DNA of 64,000 bases from Capsicum annuum (GCF_002878395.1 NC_061120.1:96770711-96834710); one strand, 5' to 3'. Positions 34,328 through 45,464 are shown, numbered from the stretch's first letter. The notes: a model not told the origin generated them from the sequence alone. Translations and numbers: made by a program.

Positions 34328-36832
34328 TTTAACGACCCGAATCTGATACCCAGAATGCCACACGGTGCTATAGATCCTGAAGGACCATAAGCTAACCCAT
34401 GACTGATATCTATAACTAAGCACTGCATAACATCAGGAAATATGGTATGTCAATACCAAAACTGAAATAAACTGTTTGAACATGCTAGTCTAAAAGCCTC
34501 TAAATTGTCTTAAAACTGTGGAGTTGATGGGATATGTCCCCAACTAACTCCGTCTACTAAAACTAAAATAAAGAAGTAATGAAATAATATTACTATCCTC
34601 GAATGATGAGGACTCACTACAAATCTACTACTGCTAGCTGAATCTGGAGCTAAGTGCAATCAAGAACTTGAGCATCCAAACCTATGGTATAAAATACCAT
34701 AATACAGAAGAAAAGTATAAGTTAGTACGTCTGAATGTACTGGTATGTTGAGTGAGCTAGGCGAAATGCATGGGGTTCATAACAATACTAACTGACTGAC
34801 TAACATGAACGTGAGCATGCATTCATGAATACATTACTATAAATGAGATTATGATAATACTGACTACTAAGTCTAAATACTGATAACATGAATTTTGTAT
34901 AACTGGTATACTATTAACTGAGTGATTGTATTTGCCAGTCCTAATTTTAGTAGAACTAGCTGAGTTCCATACTGAACTGAGAGACTGTATCTGACAGTCC
35001 TAAATCTGAAGAACTATCTGAGTTCTTTTACTAAGACTAAGCTGAGACTTTAGGAAGTAGTCATCTAATCGACATGCCTCTTTTTCTATATAGAGTTGGG
35101 GTCCAATCTGTAACCCCAATTAGAAGGGTGGCAATACCACGCCACTTGTAAGGTCAAGCTGTGCATGACCCTCATCTGGCAGTATCCCCAAAAGAGAATG
35201 GTGAGACCCTTATCTATTAGGTTAAACCACCTCATCAACCCTCAACTATCAGTGTTGATGTCTCAATCTTATGTTGCCTACATAGTTCTGGAATGCAAGG
35301 ATTACTTCTAAGGATCACACCCTCTACTATCAGTGTATGCCCTCATCCTTGGGTTCGCTCAGTGCTAAATCCTACTCTCAACTGAATAGATGCTGAACTG
35401 ATTATATTGAGATGAACTGGACTGAATTCACTAAATTTCGTGGACTAATGGAATATTCTAAATTCTATTAACTGACTGAGTTCATGAGATTACTGAATTT
35501 TCCTAAGTCATGTAACTGACTGAATTTTATTAAGTTCTTAAACTAACTGAGAATACTACTGATCATGGCGTGACTGAGGTTATCATGAAACTAACACTGG
35601 CTCTAGGCGCACAGCTAAATTATCGGGTATAAGTACCCCCAGGACTCGATAGCATGAAACTCACAAGACATGATACTTCTTGAACACATGACCATATTTA
35701 ACAATTCATATTGCAAACATTGGGGATTTTCATGAAGTATTTGTATGTCTTAAGCTTACACATGAATAGGAATACATATAAACATGTCATAATTTTGTAA
35801 GTCTAATCTCATGAGCATTCCACCAAACCATTACAACGTATAACAATGACATAGAGGTCATTATGAACATAAGGGTAAAGCATGGATTCATCAATTTGGT
35901 CACAATTGAGTCATAAAGCATAATACTTATTCTCTTAGGCATTTTAGAAAACACCTTGCATGCATAACTTATGGCTTAGGCATGAACATTAAAATAATAC
36001 ATCATGGAAATATTTTACACTTCAAATACAAGAATTCCAACCACATGCTAACATAATTTCATTATATGTTTTAAAGATTTCAACTTGGTAATCATACAAC
36101 AACATAAACATAGATATGATTCAATTCATAACATGGAATTCAAAATTTATATTTTTGAAAAGGGTTTCTTGAGCTTTTAGGGTAAAAGGAACCCACGAAT
36201 CAACACATTACATACCTTAGATGGAAGTTTCTTGAAGATTAACGATGGAATCTCCTGGATTAGAACGTTCAATTGAAATCCCTAGACTTGTTCTTGAGAA
36301 AATTTGAGAGAAACAAATATATTTTCATAAAACCATAGCTGAATCTTGTGTTATAGGCTTATATAGGGGTAAGAAATTGAACTTTTTGCTCTTAAAGACG
36401 CAGACATTTAATGACTCAAAACTAGGCATCGATGCGATTGGTGATGCGGCACATCGATACCTGATGCATTGCGCCATGATTGCGTTAAGCCTTAGTAGTT
36501 TTGACTCTGGCAACCTGCAACAATGTTAAACAATACGATAGGCAATGTGGCACGCCAAGATCGCGTTGGTCCACTATTTTGGGACACAAAATATGGTCTA
36601 AATGAGTTTTAAAAAATCTCAAACTTGTCAGGGAACACCTATTGACCTCTCTGATCATGAATCAACAAAAATATGGACTATTAAAGAACTTAAGGTCATG
36701 CAATAAGATTTCCAACTTTTGAAGGCCAAAAATAAACTAAGTTTGGGAACTTAGCTAGATTTTTCTAAGTCTAAGACCCCTTGACAAGCCTAAAAGGATG
36801 AATTAAGCTTAGAAATTTTGTGGGGTCTTACA
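34328..36832 (-). repeat. 5' LTR of element B
   Basis: Pairs with 26547-29097 throughout. The plus-strand left edge reads TTTTAACGACCCGAA against TGTAATGACCTGAAT, so the terminal dinucleotide is lost in this copy. The right edge is GGGTCTTACA. Confidence 0.93.
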
Positions 36833-37000
36833 ATTATCAAGCCCTCATTATATTGGGTAGACCCTTCATATCCATTAGTAGGGTGTGCATTGATATAGAC
36901 TTAGGGATATCACCTTTAAATTGAATGATGAGCAAGTAGTTTTTTAGGTATGTATGATAGTGTAGCAGCAAGATGATATATGAGTGGTGTTTGTAATAGA
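36833..37000 (+). pseudogene. Protease of element E, part 2
   Basis: Directly after the ATTAT duplication the frame gives ALIILGRPF, then SRVCIDIDLG, a short stretch and stops. The ILGRPF...ID-x-xLGE block is the C-terminal part of the E protease begun at 26298. It also shows the exact site of the B insertion. Confidence 0.88.
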
Positions 37001-39106
37001 CACTATTGATAAGGATGTTATTAAAAAGGTCTGTTTGCCACATTTACTAGGTGTTGGGGAGAGAATAGCAGTGACGGCCATTATATGAGCAGATCCATCC
37101 ATAGGTCTGAACTACACTAGAGACGACTTAGGCTAAAATATAGTCTGCGCATTAGGCTGTGATGTTAGAGCTATAAGAAGAGTTGCATGCATGGCTAAAT
37201 ACTTAGAGTAGAGGTATGCTCTCTTACTGTTAGCCATATATCAATTATCCCTCTAATTATATCCCCAGTTATTTAGCCATAACCTCTATGTGGTACCAGA
37301 TGCTTTGATTTATTTGTGAATGATGATGTAGCAGTCCCTATAGTTAGGACCAAGAGAGATTGAGAGGGGGACCTGTAGAATCCAGATAGGTCATATGAAC
37401 AATCCTTGAAAAGGGACACCAATAATTCTATAGAGACTGTGTTTGTTGATAGGCAAACGTTTGCCAAGCTAGGTGTGGGTGCATCTTCTCGTAGTGCACT
37501 ACACCACCATAGCCTTAGCCTGTAGATATACCCCTATCTGGGGATGCTCATGCCACAGATGCCTAGATTTTTCTAAGTATGTTATCACGTCCCTCTATTT
37601 CACTTTAGTTTAGCGCATTAGGGATAGTAAACAATTTTTAGTTGGGGTAGGATATACCATAGTCGTCGTGGGTTTTATTGTCGTGCTTCTTTTTCTATCG
37701 GCTGTAGCATGGTTGTAGAACCAACATGTCTAGGTTAATTTGTATCGTATTATGTTTTGTTGCATACTGTGATATGTTTTGTGTAATTTGGATATTTTTA
37801 AGTATTTAGGAAAGTTATCATATCTTAATGGATTTTTAACCCTCCAAAATTATGTATTTTTACCCCTCTAAAATTTTGTGTTTTAGAACTGTGTGAATGT
37901 ATATATGTGTGAACATTGTGGATCTTGTTATGGTATTCATATTAGGGACATGATAAGCACTTGCTAACAATTACACGAACTGGATAGGTAGAAGTTAGTA
38001 ATATTAACTTTGTGTCATATGTGTGTGAGATGCTGCTTAGTTCTCTTTGTGTTAAATTTAGAACTTTCCTGGTTAGTCTTACCTAAATTGAAGGATAGTC
38101 AATTAGGAAAGGATCATAGTTCATTTTTGAATTTAGTCCACTTTTAGCCTAGATGACCTTCCTATGTGAAATAGCATCCCCTAATCCCTATTTTAAGCCT
38201 TATAACCTATTTTTCTTGTTTCACCTATTCAACTTCCCATTTCTATTACAATGAATCTATTTTGGCGTTGGTCTTCCTTGGACATCGTATACCTTAACTC
38301 AGGCAAAATGCCTAAGTTGAGGGTGGCTATCATAGGGGTGTATAGTGTAAAGTAGGTATGTAGAAGGGTAAAATAAGTGAAAAGGTTTGTAGGGTTGGGT
38401 GTGGTAGAAATTTTTTTAAAAAAAAAAGAGAAAAAAATTGTGAAAAAGTGAAAAAGAATAAATAAAAGACCACACCCAACCTAAATATGCAATAAAATAT
38501 AAAAATGGAGAAATAAGGGTGGAATAAAACAAAATTGTCCTGTAAGTGAGACCCAAGGTTAGTGTAGTGCCAAGGAGGCTTAATTATCTGATACGCTCAT
38601 ATGTACTATACCAGCCCCCCAAGCCTACATTACAAGCCGAGAAAACTCCTATAGTGATCCTAACTTGACTGTCCGAAAACTAAGGTAAAGAAAATAAGGG
38701 CAAGCCTATGGTATTTAATGCATATTATTTGGAACTTCTTTTCTGAGTTTGAATGTCTCTTAATTGTCCCTATATTTACATGTATGATTTTATATGACTG
38801 AGTGGGACCTCTTTGTTGTGAGGGCACATGAGTCATCTTGCTAGACATTTGCTTATTTTGGGTAGTGTAACTTGGACATATGCGTGGTTGTCTATTGGTA
38901 ATGTAATTGTCGTACCTTTCTCCTATTATGTCATGTTGTTGTGCTTCATGTTCATACACTGTTGGTTTTGAAAAGTGATATTGGAGGGGGTGTTGTGTTT
39001 TGATCTTAAAGTGTTGACTGGCTACCTTGAATATCTTAGATTCTCCAAGTTAATCGCCATTTTTATTTTTTTATGTTTTGTTGCCTTAGGACATGCAAAT
39101 GTTCTA
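37001..39106 (+). other. 3' part of element E without visible polymerase
   Basis: Downstream of the protease I find no RT, RNase H or integrase motif in either strand. One readable stretch, VFVDRQTFAKLGVGASSR near 37440, is unassigned. From about 38180 the sequence has the look of a long 3' untranslated region, including the AAGTTGAGGGTGGC motif at 38319, an inverted repeat (38390-38483) and a block shared with element C (38690-38720). The run to the polypurine tract is only about 2.1 kb, too short for pol, so E was probably a gag-pro (non-autonomous) element. Confidence 0.6.
38390..38483. repeat. Inverted repeat around an A-rich loop
   Basis: TAGGGTTGGGTGTGGT (38390-38405) pairs with ACCACACCCAACCTA (38469-38483), leaving one bulged G. 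The 63-bp loop is almost pure A/G with runs of A. It could form a 15-bp stem in RNA. Confidence 0.8.
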
Positions 39107-39118
39107 AGTTGAGGGTGT
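39107..39118 (+). promoter_or_regulatory. Polypurine tract of E
   Basis: AAGTTGAGGGTG follows TGCAAATGTTCT and precedes the TGATG start of the 3' LTR, as in Tat/Athila elements of this type. Confidence 0.7.
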
Positions 39119-39394
39119 TGATGTGCTATAGAAATATAGCACTTTCGACGCTTAAAATTAAGAAAATATGCAAGTTTCTAAGGTTGTTTTGTTAGATATG
39201 ATGCATTTTGGATATGTTTTGAAGGAAATCATATTTTGGATCGAAGTTTGAGAAAAAGAAGAAAAAATGTGTTTTTGGCTACTTATTGGAGCAATTATGG
39301 ATGTTTGGGACACTTTCTTGCTTGTTCATGATCAAAACATGTGCAGAAATTAAAGAAGAGATAAAAAGATGACTCTCGGCACTTTCTAAGTCAA

Positions 39395-39570
39395 CATTCT
39401 TTCCGCAAGTAGTACATGTGTTCCGCATATGGGTGACAAGTGCCAAAAGTCCAAAATCCTGAGAGATAACTTACAGGAAATTTTAGTCTGGCACTTGCAG
39501 TCGCCACTTGCACCCTCCCTGATGGTTGCAAGTACTACCGGTGCCCAAAGAAAGGGCGTAAGTAGGGACC
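39395..39570 (+). repeat. Iterated words in LTR E (GCACTTGC / GCAAGTAC)
   Basis: GGCACTTGC at 39490, CGCCACTTGCACC at 39502, GGTTGCAAGTACTACCGG at 39524, CCGCAAGTAGTAC near 39402, GGGCGTAAGTAGGG near 39555 and CATAAGTGGCC near 39571. Forward and reverse versions alternate. Confidence 0.65.
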
Positions 39571-39637
39571 ATAAGTGGCCACCAACCCTTTTTTCTCCTA
39601 TTTCATTCGGTCTTTGATTTTAGGGTTTTCTCATGTA

Positions 39638-39649
39638 CTATAAATACCC
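39638..39649 (+). promoter_or_regulatory. Likely TATA box of LTR E
   Basis: CTATAAATACCC, a strong plant TATA match, 70-240 bp downstream of the word array. Promoter use is inferred. Confidence 0.65.
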
Positions 39650-40556
39650 TTTATGTGTTTTTTAGTAGAATTAATGCACTCTTGATACTTACAAACATAT
39701 TTTGATTTTGAGATCTGACTTTGGTCTTAGAATTCTCATGTATTGATTTTAGTTGATTAATTCAGTTATGGTTTTGAATTTTTCTACTTCTTATTATTGT
39801 GATTTTATCTATGCTTTCAATCATGAATGTTATTGATTATTTAACAAGCATGAGCAGGTAAAAACCATCTCTAGGAATGTGGAAACCCTGGAGGATTGAC
39901 GAAGTTAGGGAAGTCCTATTATTGTTCTAATTTGATACCCATGCATGCATTATATTATCCTCACTTTAATAGTTATTTTAGCGGTGGCCAATATTAAGAT
40001 CTCACCTAGATTATTGCTCCTTACTACAAAAGACTAGTGACTAGGAAAAGATAATTACAACAGTAATTTAAAGTTTAACTGTCGATCCATCATATAAGTA
40101 TTATCTAATTAAGATGGTTATCTATCATCTAATAACTAGAGACTCAAAAGGTAATACTTAACTGGGATCAAGAGAAGGGTTAGTAAGGCGGCATCTTGAA
40201 ACTTAAAAGGTAAAGGGTGAAATCCATATGCTCATCCAAAAGAATATAGATGGTACATAACTTATTAGATCGTACATCAAAGGTATCGGGTTGGTTCAAC
40301 AAAGTATGATAAGCCTACGGAGTTAAGAAGCTAGGGAGAACATAATCCTAGTGTTCACCAATACTGATAACAATCAAAGTTGATATTTACTCCTTGTTCA
40401 TATCGTTTTTCAAATCCCCCATTTACTTCTCTAATTTTTGCTTGTTGATTACAACATCTAAGATCCACAAGTCCATATATTCCTTTGTGATTTGTTACTA
40501 TATTTGACAGCGACTGCAATCATCTTTAAAGTAAAGGTGTAGCTTGGGCGTTATCA

Positions 40557-41150
40557 AGAGCATGCATGGATACTTATAGAGGTGGTGATAAGAGGCCATG
40601 CTATTAGTACAGTGCTATTTGTATTTCATCCGGGAGTGAGCATGTCTTGGTGAAGGTCAAATTTACATGTAGCCTATCGATTTTATACAGGGCATAGTTC
40701 TGGTCGAACCTTGTAGAGTATACGAGATGGGTCTTTAGGCCATGGGTCCATTCTAGATCAACAAAAGAAGAATCTTAGAGTATTCCAAGGGCTTGCTGTT
40801 CAGATAGAGTTAGCATGTATTCCTCACTATCCTAGAGTTCTTAAGGTAGTCTATGACTGTGAGAAGGATGATTGTGGAAGTAGAGTGTGCTTTCAGCATC
40901 AGTTGGCCAACTATTTAGGCTCAGTTTATATTTCTCGCTAGGTTAGGGATCTAGGAGTTTTCTACAACTACAGAGAGCTCGGTTACTATTCTAGAGAGTG
41001 TCCTTGATCATGGGATCACTAGTCATTCAACTCATTAGCGCCTTATTTGATGATTCAGTTGGTCGGTCCGAGTTTGAACCCACTAAAATTTATTCTCTCT
41101 TAGACCCATAGGCATGTGATTGTAGATTTTTCCATGATAGGTGTGCTTTT
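40557..41150 (+). pseudogene. Gag fragment of another Ty3 element with eroded zinc knuckle
   Basis: The segment 40963-41001 reads YNYRELGYYSREC, a CCHC knuckle (pattern C-x2-C-x4-H-x4-C) in which the first two C and the H are all Y, and only the last C survives. All three are single transitions. The Q/S/P-rich flanking text near 41010-41090 is what usually follows the knuckle. The LTRs and remaining domains of this element were not found. Confidence 0.55.
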
Positions 41151-42768
41151 AAATCCTACATATCCCATGTCACTTGTGCGTATTGGATTTTTGTACCCAT
41201 CGATGATTATATGCCTTGATAAGTTTATATTGGTTGTTGTGTGCCTTGTTATTGAATTTATGATTGTATGACTACCCCATGGATTTTTTTTTTGTAATAG
41301 ATGGAGCAGATCAGTGTTGATAATACCTTGGGGTGTATCATTTGTGTTCGAGTCTCATTTATCTTGGGATATTAGCCTTATTGTGGCCTTTGAGCGGTAC
41401 TTGCTATTTCTTTTTATTTTGGTATCGCCTATTCATTATATTGATGTTTATATTATTATTTTTGTTGTTATTATTTTATATAATTGATCCTCGCTTGATA
41501 GATGGCTAGACTATTGGCATTTAGTTAGATTTTCCCTTCTATGTAGTTCTTATTTATTGGCAGGGTAGCTATAGCTTAGTTGGATAGTTTCTTTTCTCTA
41601 GCAAGGTGAAGTTGGTTATTTTCCTCTTTTGTTAGTTGTTCTAGATTGATTGTGGAGTAGATTATGGTATTGAATGTAGGTTGACCTTCCATGGTTTTGT
41701 TGTGGTTCTAGAGTTGGCAATTTGGCTATATTGCCCGTTCTTGAGTTTAGGATTCTTAGACTTGCCTCCTAGGCTGGGAAGGTTTTTGCATTGGATATCC
41801 TTCTCCTTGTATCTCTTTTTTTAGGTTGACCAAGTTGAGGTTCGTTCTTTTGATTTGACTAGTTCATTTCCTGATAGTGGTTTTAATGTTGATGTTGAGA
41901 ATCATTGAGTTTGTTCTTCTAATTTATTGGATTCATCTCCCGGTGATGGTTTCTATTGGTATTGGTGTGGAGTTGGACATTGTGTTCTCACCATGATGTG
42001 GTTTTTTTCTAGTGGAGTTAGAGAGTTAAAGACAAGTGATATTCCCTGTTAGTGCTTCTTAAGTTGGCAAATTAGAGATTCTTTATCTTGAGTTGCTTGG
42101 TTTATTTTTTCCAGTAGAGGTCTTGACCTTGACATTGGTGTCAGGGTTTGTACCTTCTTTCTCAGCAAGGTGATTCATGCTTTGTTTGAGTTATGATTGT
42201 CCTACTTGGGTGGATTCAGGAAATCCTGCTTTCAGAATTTGTTTTCCGTACTAAGACTTGGTAGAGTGCTTCTCCTTAGTGTTATGTACCTATAGGTGTT
42301 CTCTGTCGAGATGGAGTGTTGGGTTGATTAGTTCCCAGCTAAAGTTTCATATCTCTAAGTTTCTGAAGTTTTGATATTACTAGTATAGTTTGTGTCCTTG
42401 GGGAGTTCTTGAGTATGCTTGATGGTTCATGCCCTCCTGCGAATATAGAGTCAGTTATTTGCATCTTCAACCAATGATTTATTCTTTTGCTTGATTTCCA
42501 TTATATTGCTACATTTCGTTCCTTATAGCTAATAGAGAGTTTGTTGTTTGTGTTTTCAGTTGGTGGTTTATCCCCGTGGTGAGTTTCTTCTTCAACTATG
42601 TGTTGATTTTTAGCTTGGTATGATTTAGTTCGGATATGTCAGATTTGGATACTAAGGTCGATTTGTGTATTGGGCATTAGTTCAGACTTATTGGTGCAGT
42701 GTTTGATTTGACACCTTGGGATAGGGATATGGAAGTTATGATAGGTTTAGAGTATGAATGCTTACTCG
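41151..42768 (+). other. Unassigned stretch, probably decayed retrotransposon
   Basis: No recognisable domain. T/G-rich text contains the degenerate repeat at 41841-42148. It lies between a gag relic and LTR D, so a decayed 3' part of the same element is possible. Confidence 0.35.
41841..42148 (+). repeat. Degenerate repeats of about 60-70 bp
   Basis: Three related blocks: 41841-41899 (TTCATTTCCTGATAGTGG core), 41910-41970 (TTCATCTCCCGGTGATGG core) and about 42093-42148 (TTTTTTCCAGTAGAGG core), each followed by a TTGATGTTG- or TTGGTATTGG-like tail. The first two are in tandem. Confidence 0.5.
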
Positions 42769-43660
42769 TGATAACGCCCAAACTATCCCTCCTTAGAAGG
42801 ATAAAGCGATCACTGTCAAAATATAGCAATCCAATTAGGTTGGGGTCGATCCCACAAGGAATACGTTGGAAATCTTGGTTGAACTTGTTGAAATCACTAG
42901 GTAGTTCGGAAAACTAAAAGGGGGGGGATTTGTAGTAACTAGCAAGAAGTAAATTGAATTGGATGTTTTTGGTTGTAAACAATATAAGACGAACACTAGG
43001 CTTGTGTTCCCCCTGGCTTGTAACTCCATAGACTTATCATGCACTGTCGAACTATTCCAATACCTTGCATGTAGAATTTGATAAGTTATGTACCATCAAC
43101 TGTATTGTGGACTCATTGACAAATTTCACCCTTTACTTTTTGACTCTCAGGGTGTCGCTTAACTAACCCTTATCCTAGATCCCTGTTAACTATCACCTTT
43201 TGATTCTTAAGTTATTAGATGAATGATAATCGTCTCACGTAGATGATGCTGATTAGCGTAGATCGATAATTAATCTCAGAATTACTGTTGTGGTCTTCTT
43301 TTCCTACTCTCTAGTAAAGCAAGTAATGGATATAGGCGGGATCTAAATGTTGGCCACCACTAAGAAATCAATAATAAAGAAGAAAACCCAATACATGTAA
43401 GAATATTTATCTAGAACGACTTGGCACTTCCTCTACTTCATTAATCCGATAGAGTTCCCACAACCCTTGCTAAGGGAATTAGTCTCTCATATTTATGAGA
43501 TCAATCATGGAGTCCACACACAAAATTACAAAATTAATCTCACAATAATGAAAAAAGAAATCTCAAAGTCTAAAATTGAATAACAAATCAAGAACAATAA
43601 ATGTACATGGTATCCCCTAAGAGCTTATCTCTGGACATCTCGCATATCAAAGACTAAAGG

Positions 43661-43670
43661 CTATTTATAG
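43661..43670 (-). promoter_or_regulatory. Likely TATA box of LTR D
   Basis: CTATAAATAG on the minus strand, the same type as in LTR E. The word array lies upstream of it at 43842-43969. Confidence 0.6.
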
Positions 43671-43841
43671 ATTACAAGACACCCTAGAAATGAAATCCAA
43701 AGTAAAATAAGAAAACTTGACTAAAAATACATAATAAGGACTGAAAACATCATAGGAGTGTATGTAGGTTACATGGAAACCCTAGGAAATGATTTCGAAA
43801 TGATCCAAAAAATTAAGGTTGGTAATCACTTACTAAGATCA

Positions 43842-43969
43842 CCTATGGACCGTAGGTGGTCCTTGGTAAGTTCCACAATCTTTAAAAGTGCTACAAAATC
43901 TCTAGAATTCATGGTTCTGCATCCTGGTCTAATACCTACAGACTGTAGGTGGCACCTATGGGCCGTAGG
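43842..43969 (-). repeat. Three 15-bp palindromic words in LTR D
   Basis: CCTATGGACCGTAGG (43842-43856), CCTACAGACTGTAGG (43935-43949) and CCTATGGGCCGTAGG (43955-43969). All are variants of one odd palindrome of form CCTACGG-N-CCGTAGG, differing almost only by CG-to-TG or CG-to-CA changes. Confidence 0.85.
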
Positions 43970-44020
43970 TTCCCTTAGTATGTGTCAAGGTCTTTTTGTT
44001 GCTCCTGAGCCTCTAGACTT

Positions 44021-45464
44021 TGATAACAATCACCTATGCCATCTAAAGTGGTAGAGGACGGTCGTTGTCAATATCCCAACTCAGGTTGAGGTTGAATCCA
44101 CAAGGAGTGAAAAATAGAGTTTTAGTATTATGAGTAATTAAGTCCTACTAAGATAATACCCGAAGTGTTAGTAAAGTAAACGACATAATTGAAAATTGGG
44201 GAGGGGGTTTCTTGGTTAAGGAAGAGTGTATATTGCTAGTAACTTGATTTAACAAACTAAGCAACAAACTTTAATTGAACTTTGATATTTTAAGAATCTT
44301 GGGATCATGTCTACCTAAGAGCAACTTAGGTGTGGGTGTGTGAGATTTGATGCATATGCTAGTAAACTTTTAATATGGTAGGCTAGGTTTAGGGCCCTTG
44401 AAGCTAACTTCTCAATAAAACCTCAAAGATTTCACTTTTTTACCCTTTGATTACCTAACAAGTGTGACAATCGTATCCACCCACTACCTCAATTAGGGTA
44501 TCCCTATTTATAGGATGATACCCAAGGTAAAATCAACCACAAAATCACCCTTAGGTCTAAGATAGTGAAAATGAGTAGATTAAACCCAATAGTTGTATAC
44601 TATTGCCTTAGTTCCCACATACCTTTTTCAAGGATGATAAAGGTTCCTATATTTCACCCAAACCCCTCTTTCAAGGATGGTTTGGGCTTTCAATAGCAAG
44701 GAGTTTTCACCCACAAACCCATGTGGGCATTTGTGGTTTTCACCCACAAATCTCAACCAATTTCATCAAGCAATAGTATAACCTATTATCATCAAACTAG
44801 CATGTACACAAACACATCACAACCCACAACTAATATGCACCTTAGTTTAGCATAATCCCAAGACTAAAAGATTTAGCTACATACGAAGAAAAGAGAGAAA
44901 CATATACCAAATGGTTGTTCAAGGAATCCATTCTTCACAAATATCAAAATCGAAATCTTCAAATCAAATTTACAACTCTTGCCCAATTTAGGATTTTAAT
45001 TTCAAATTCAAAGTATTGCTCATCTATAGAATGCCCAAAATGGGAAAGAATTTTAAGCTTTTAAAGGATTTGGGGTCAGTTATTGAAAATTACAAAACCG
45101 CCCCTGAGCTAAATCCCGCGTGATCATAATCGCAAAAGATTCATCGTGATCGCAGCTATCGCAACCCCGTATAGATCAAAGAGATCACGGTTGCTGACTG
45201 TCTTGATTGGCTGTGATCATAGCCCTTAGGCCATGACCGTGATAACTGAGGCCTGCTTCTGCTCCAGGTCTTCCAGTTGCACTTTCGTTCTCTTCCTTTG
45301 ATCCTTTTTAGCTTAAGTACACATCTTTCCATTTCATAACATGTATGCTTGCAAAATGTTGATATTAGTGCATTTAAACATACATAGGTCTTTTTTATTC
45401 ATTCAACACATGGTAATTTTCATGAATGTCGAGCGCAAATGAGTGAAAAATTCACCGCTCATCA
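44021..45464 (-). repeat. 3' LTR of element C
   Basis: Plus-strand edges TGATAACAATCACC and CACCGCTCATCA. The interior edge is followed by the polypurine tract. It holds a CG-word array at 45116-45246. Confidence 0.85.
45116..45246 (-). repeat. CG-word array in LTR C (GATCGC type)
   Basis: CGCGTGATCATAATCGC, ATCGTGATCGCAGCTATCGC, GATCACGGTTGC, GGCTGTGATCATAGCCC and CATGACCGTGATAAC recur over 130 bp: words built from GCGATC/GATCGC. Similar words recur inside the element at 48829-48865 and 49443-49525. Confidence 0.75.

Larger units (their letters stand above)
26547..36832 (-). mobile_element. Complete Ty3 chromovirus B (Tekay/Del type), defective, minus strand
   Basis: A 10.29-kb element with LTRs 26547-29097 and 34328-36832, a tRNA-Met-type primer-binding site at its right inner edge and a polypurine tract at its left inner edge. 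Gag, protease, RT, RNase H, integrase and chromodomain read right to left. The target duplication ATTAT is perfect (26542-26546 and 36833-36837), and the E protease reading frame continues exactly across it. The LTRs show about 17 differences in the first 100 aligned bases by eye, mostly transitions. Solo LTR G belongs to the same family. Confidence 0.94.
39119..40556 (+). repeat. 3' LTR of element E
   Basis: Starts TGATGTGCTATAGAAATATA and ends TTGGGCGTTATCA, that is TGAT...ATCA. It contains a CG-word zone (39395-39570) and a TATA box (39638-39649). The 3' half is homologous to LTR D on the opposite strand: both have ATCTAATAACT, GGTGAAATCC/GGTGAAATTT and GGTGGCCAA blocks in the same order. 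The following 5 bp are AGAGC; the matching left copy is not in the window. Confidence 0.82.
42769..44020 (-). repeat. LTR D (minus strand), cut by element C
   Basis: TGATAACGCCCAAACTA at the left is the reverse complement of the LTR end TTGGGCGTTATCA of E. The homology with E continues through several hundred bases. The LTR carries a reversed TATA box (43661-43670) and a palindromic word array (43842-43969). It is interrupted at 44020 by the terminus of element C, and I could not find the missing 5' end. Confidence 0.78.

Noticed and set aside
36966..38200. Possible pol of element E in this interval
   Set aside because: No RT, RNase H or integrase motif could be read in either strand; the distance to the polypurine tract is too short.
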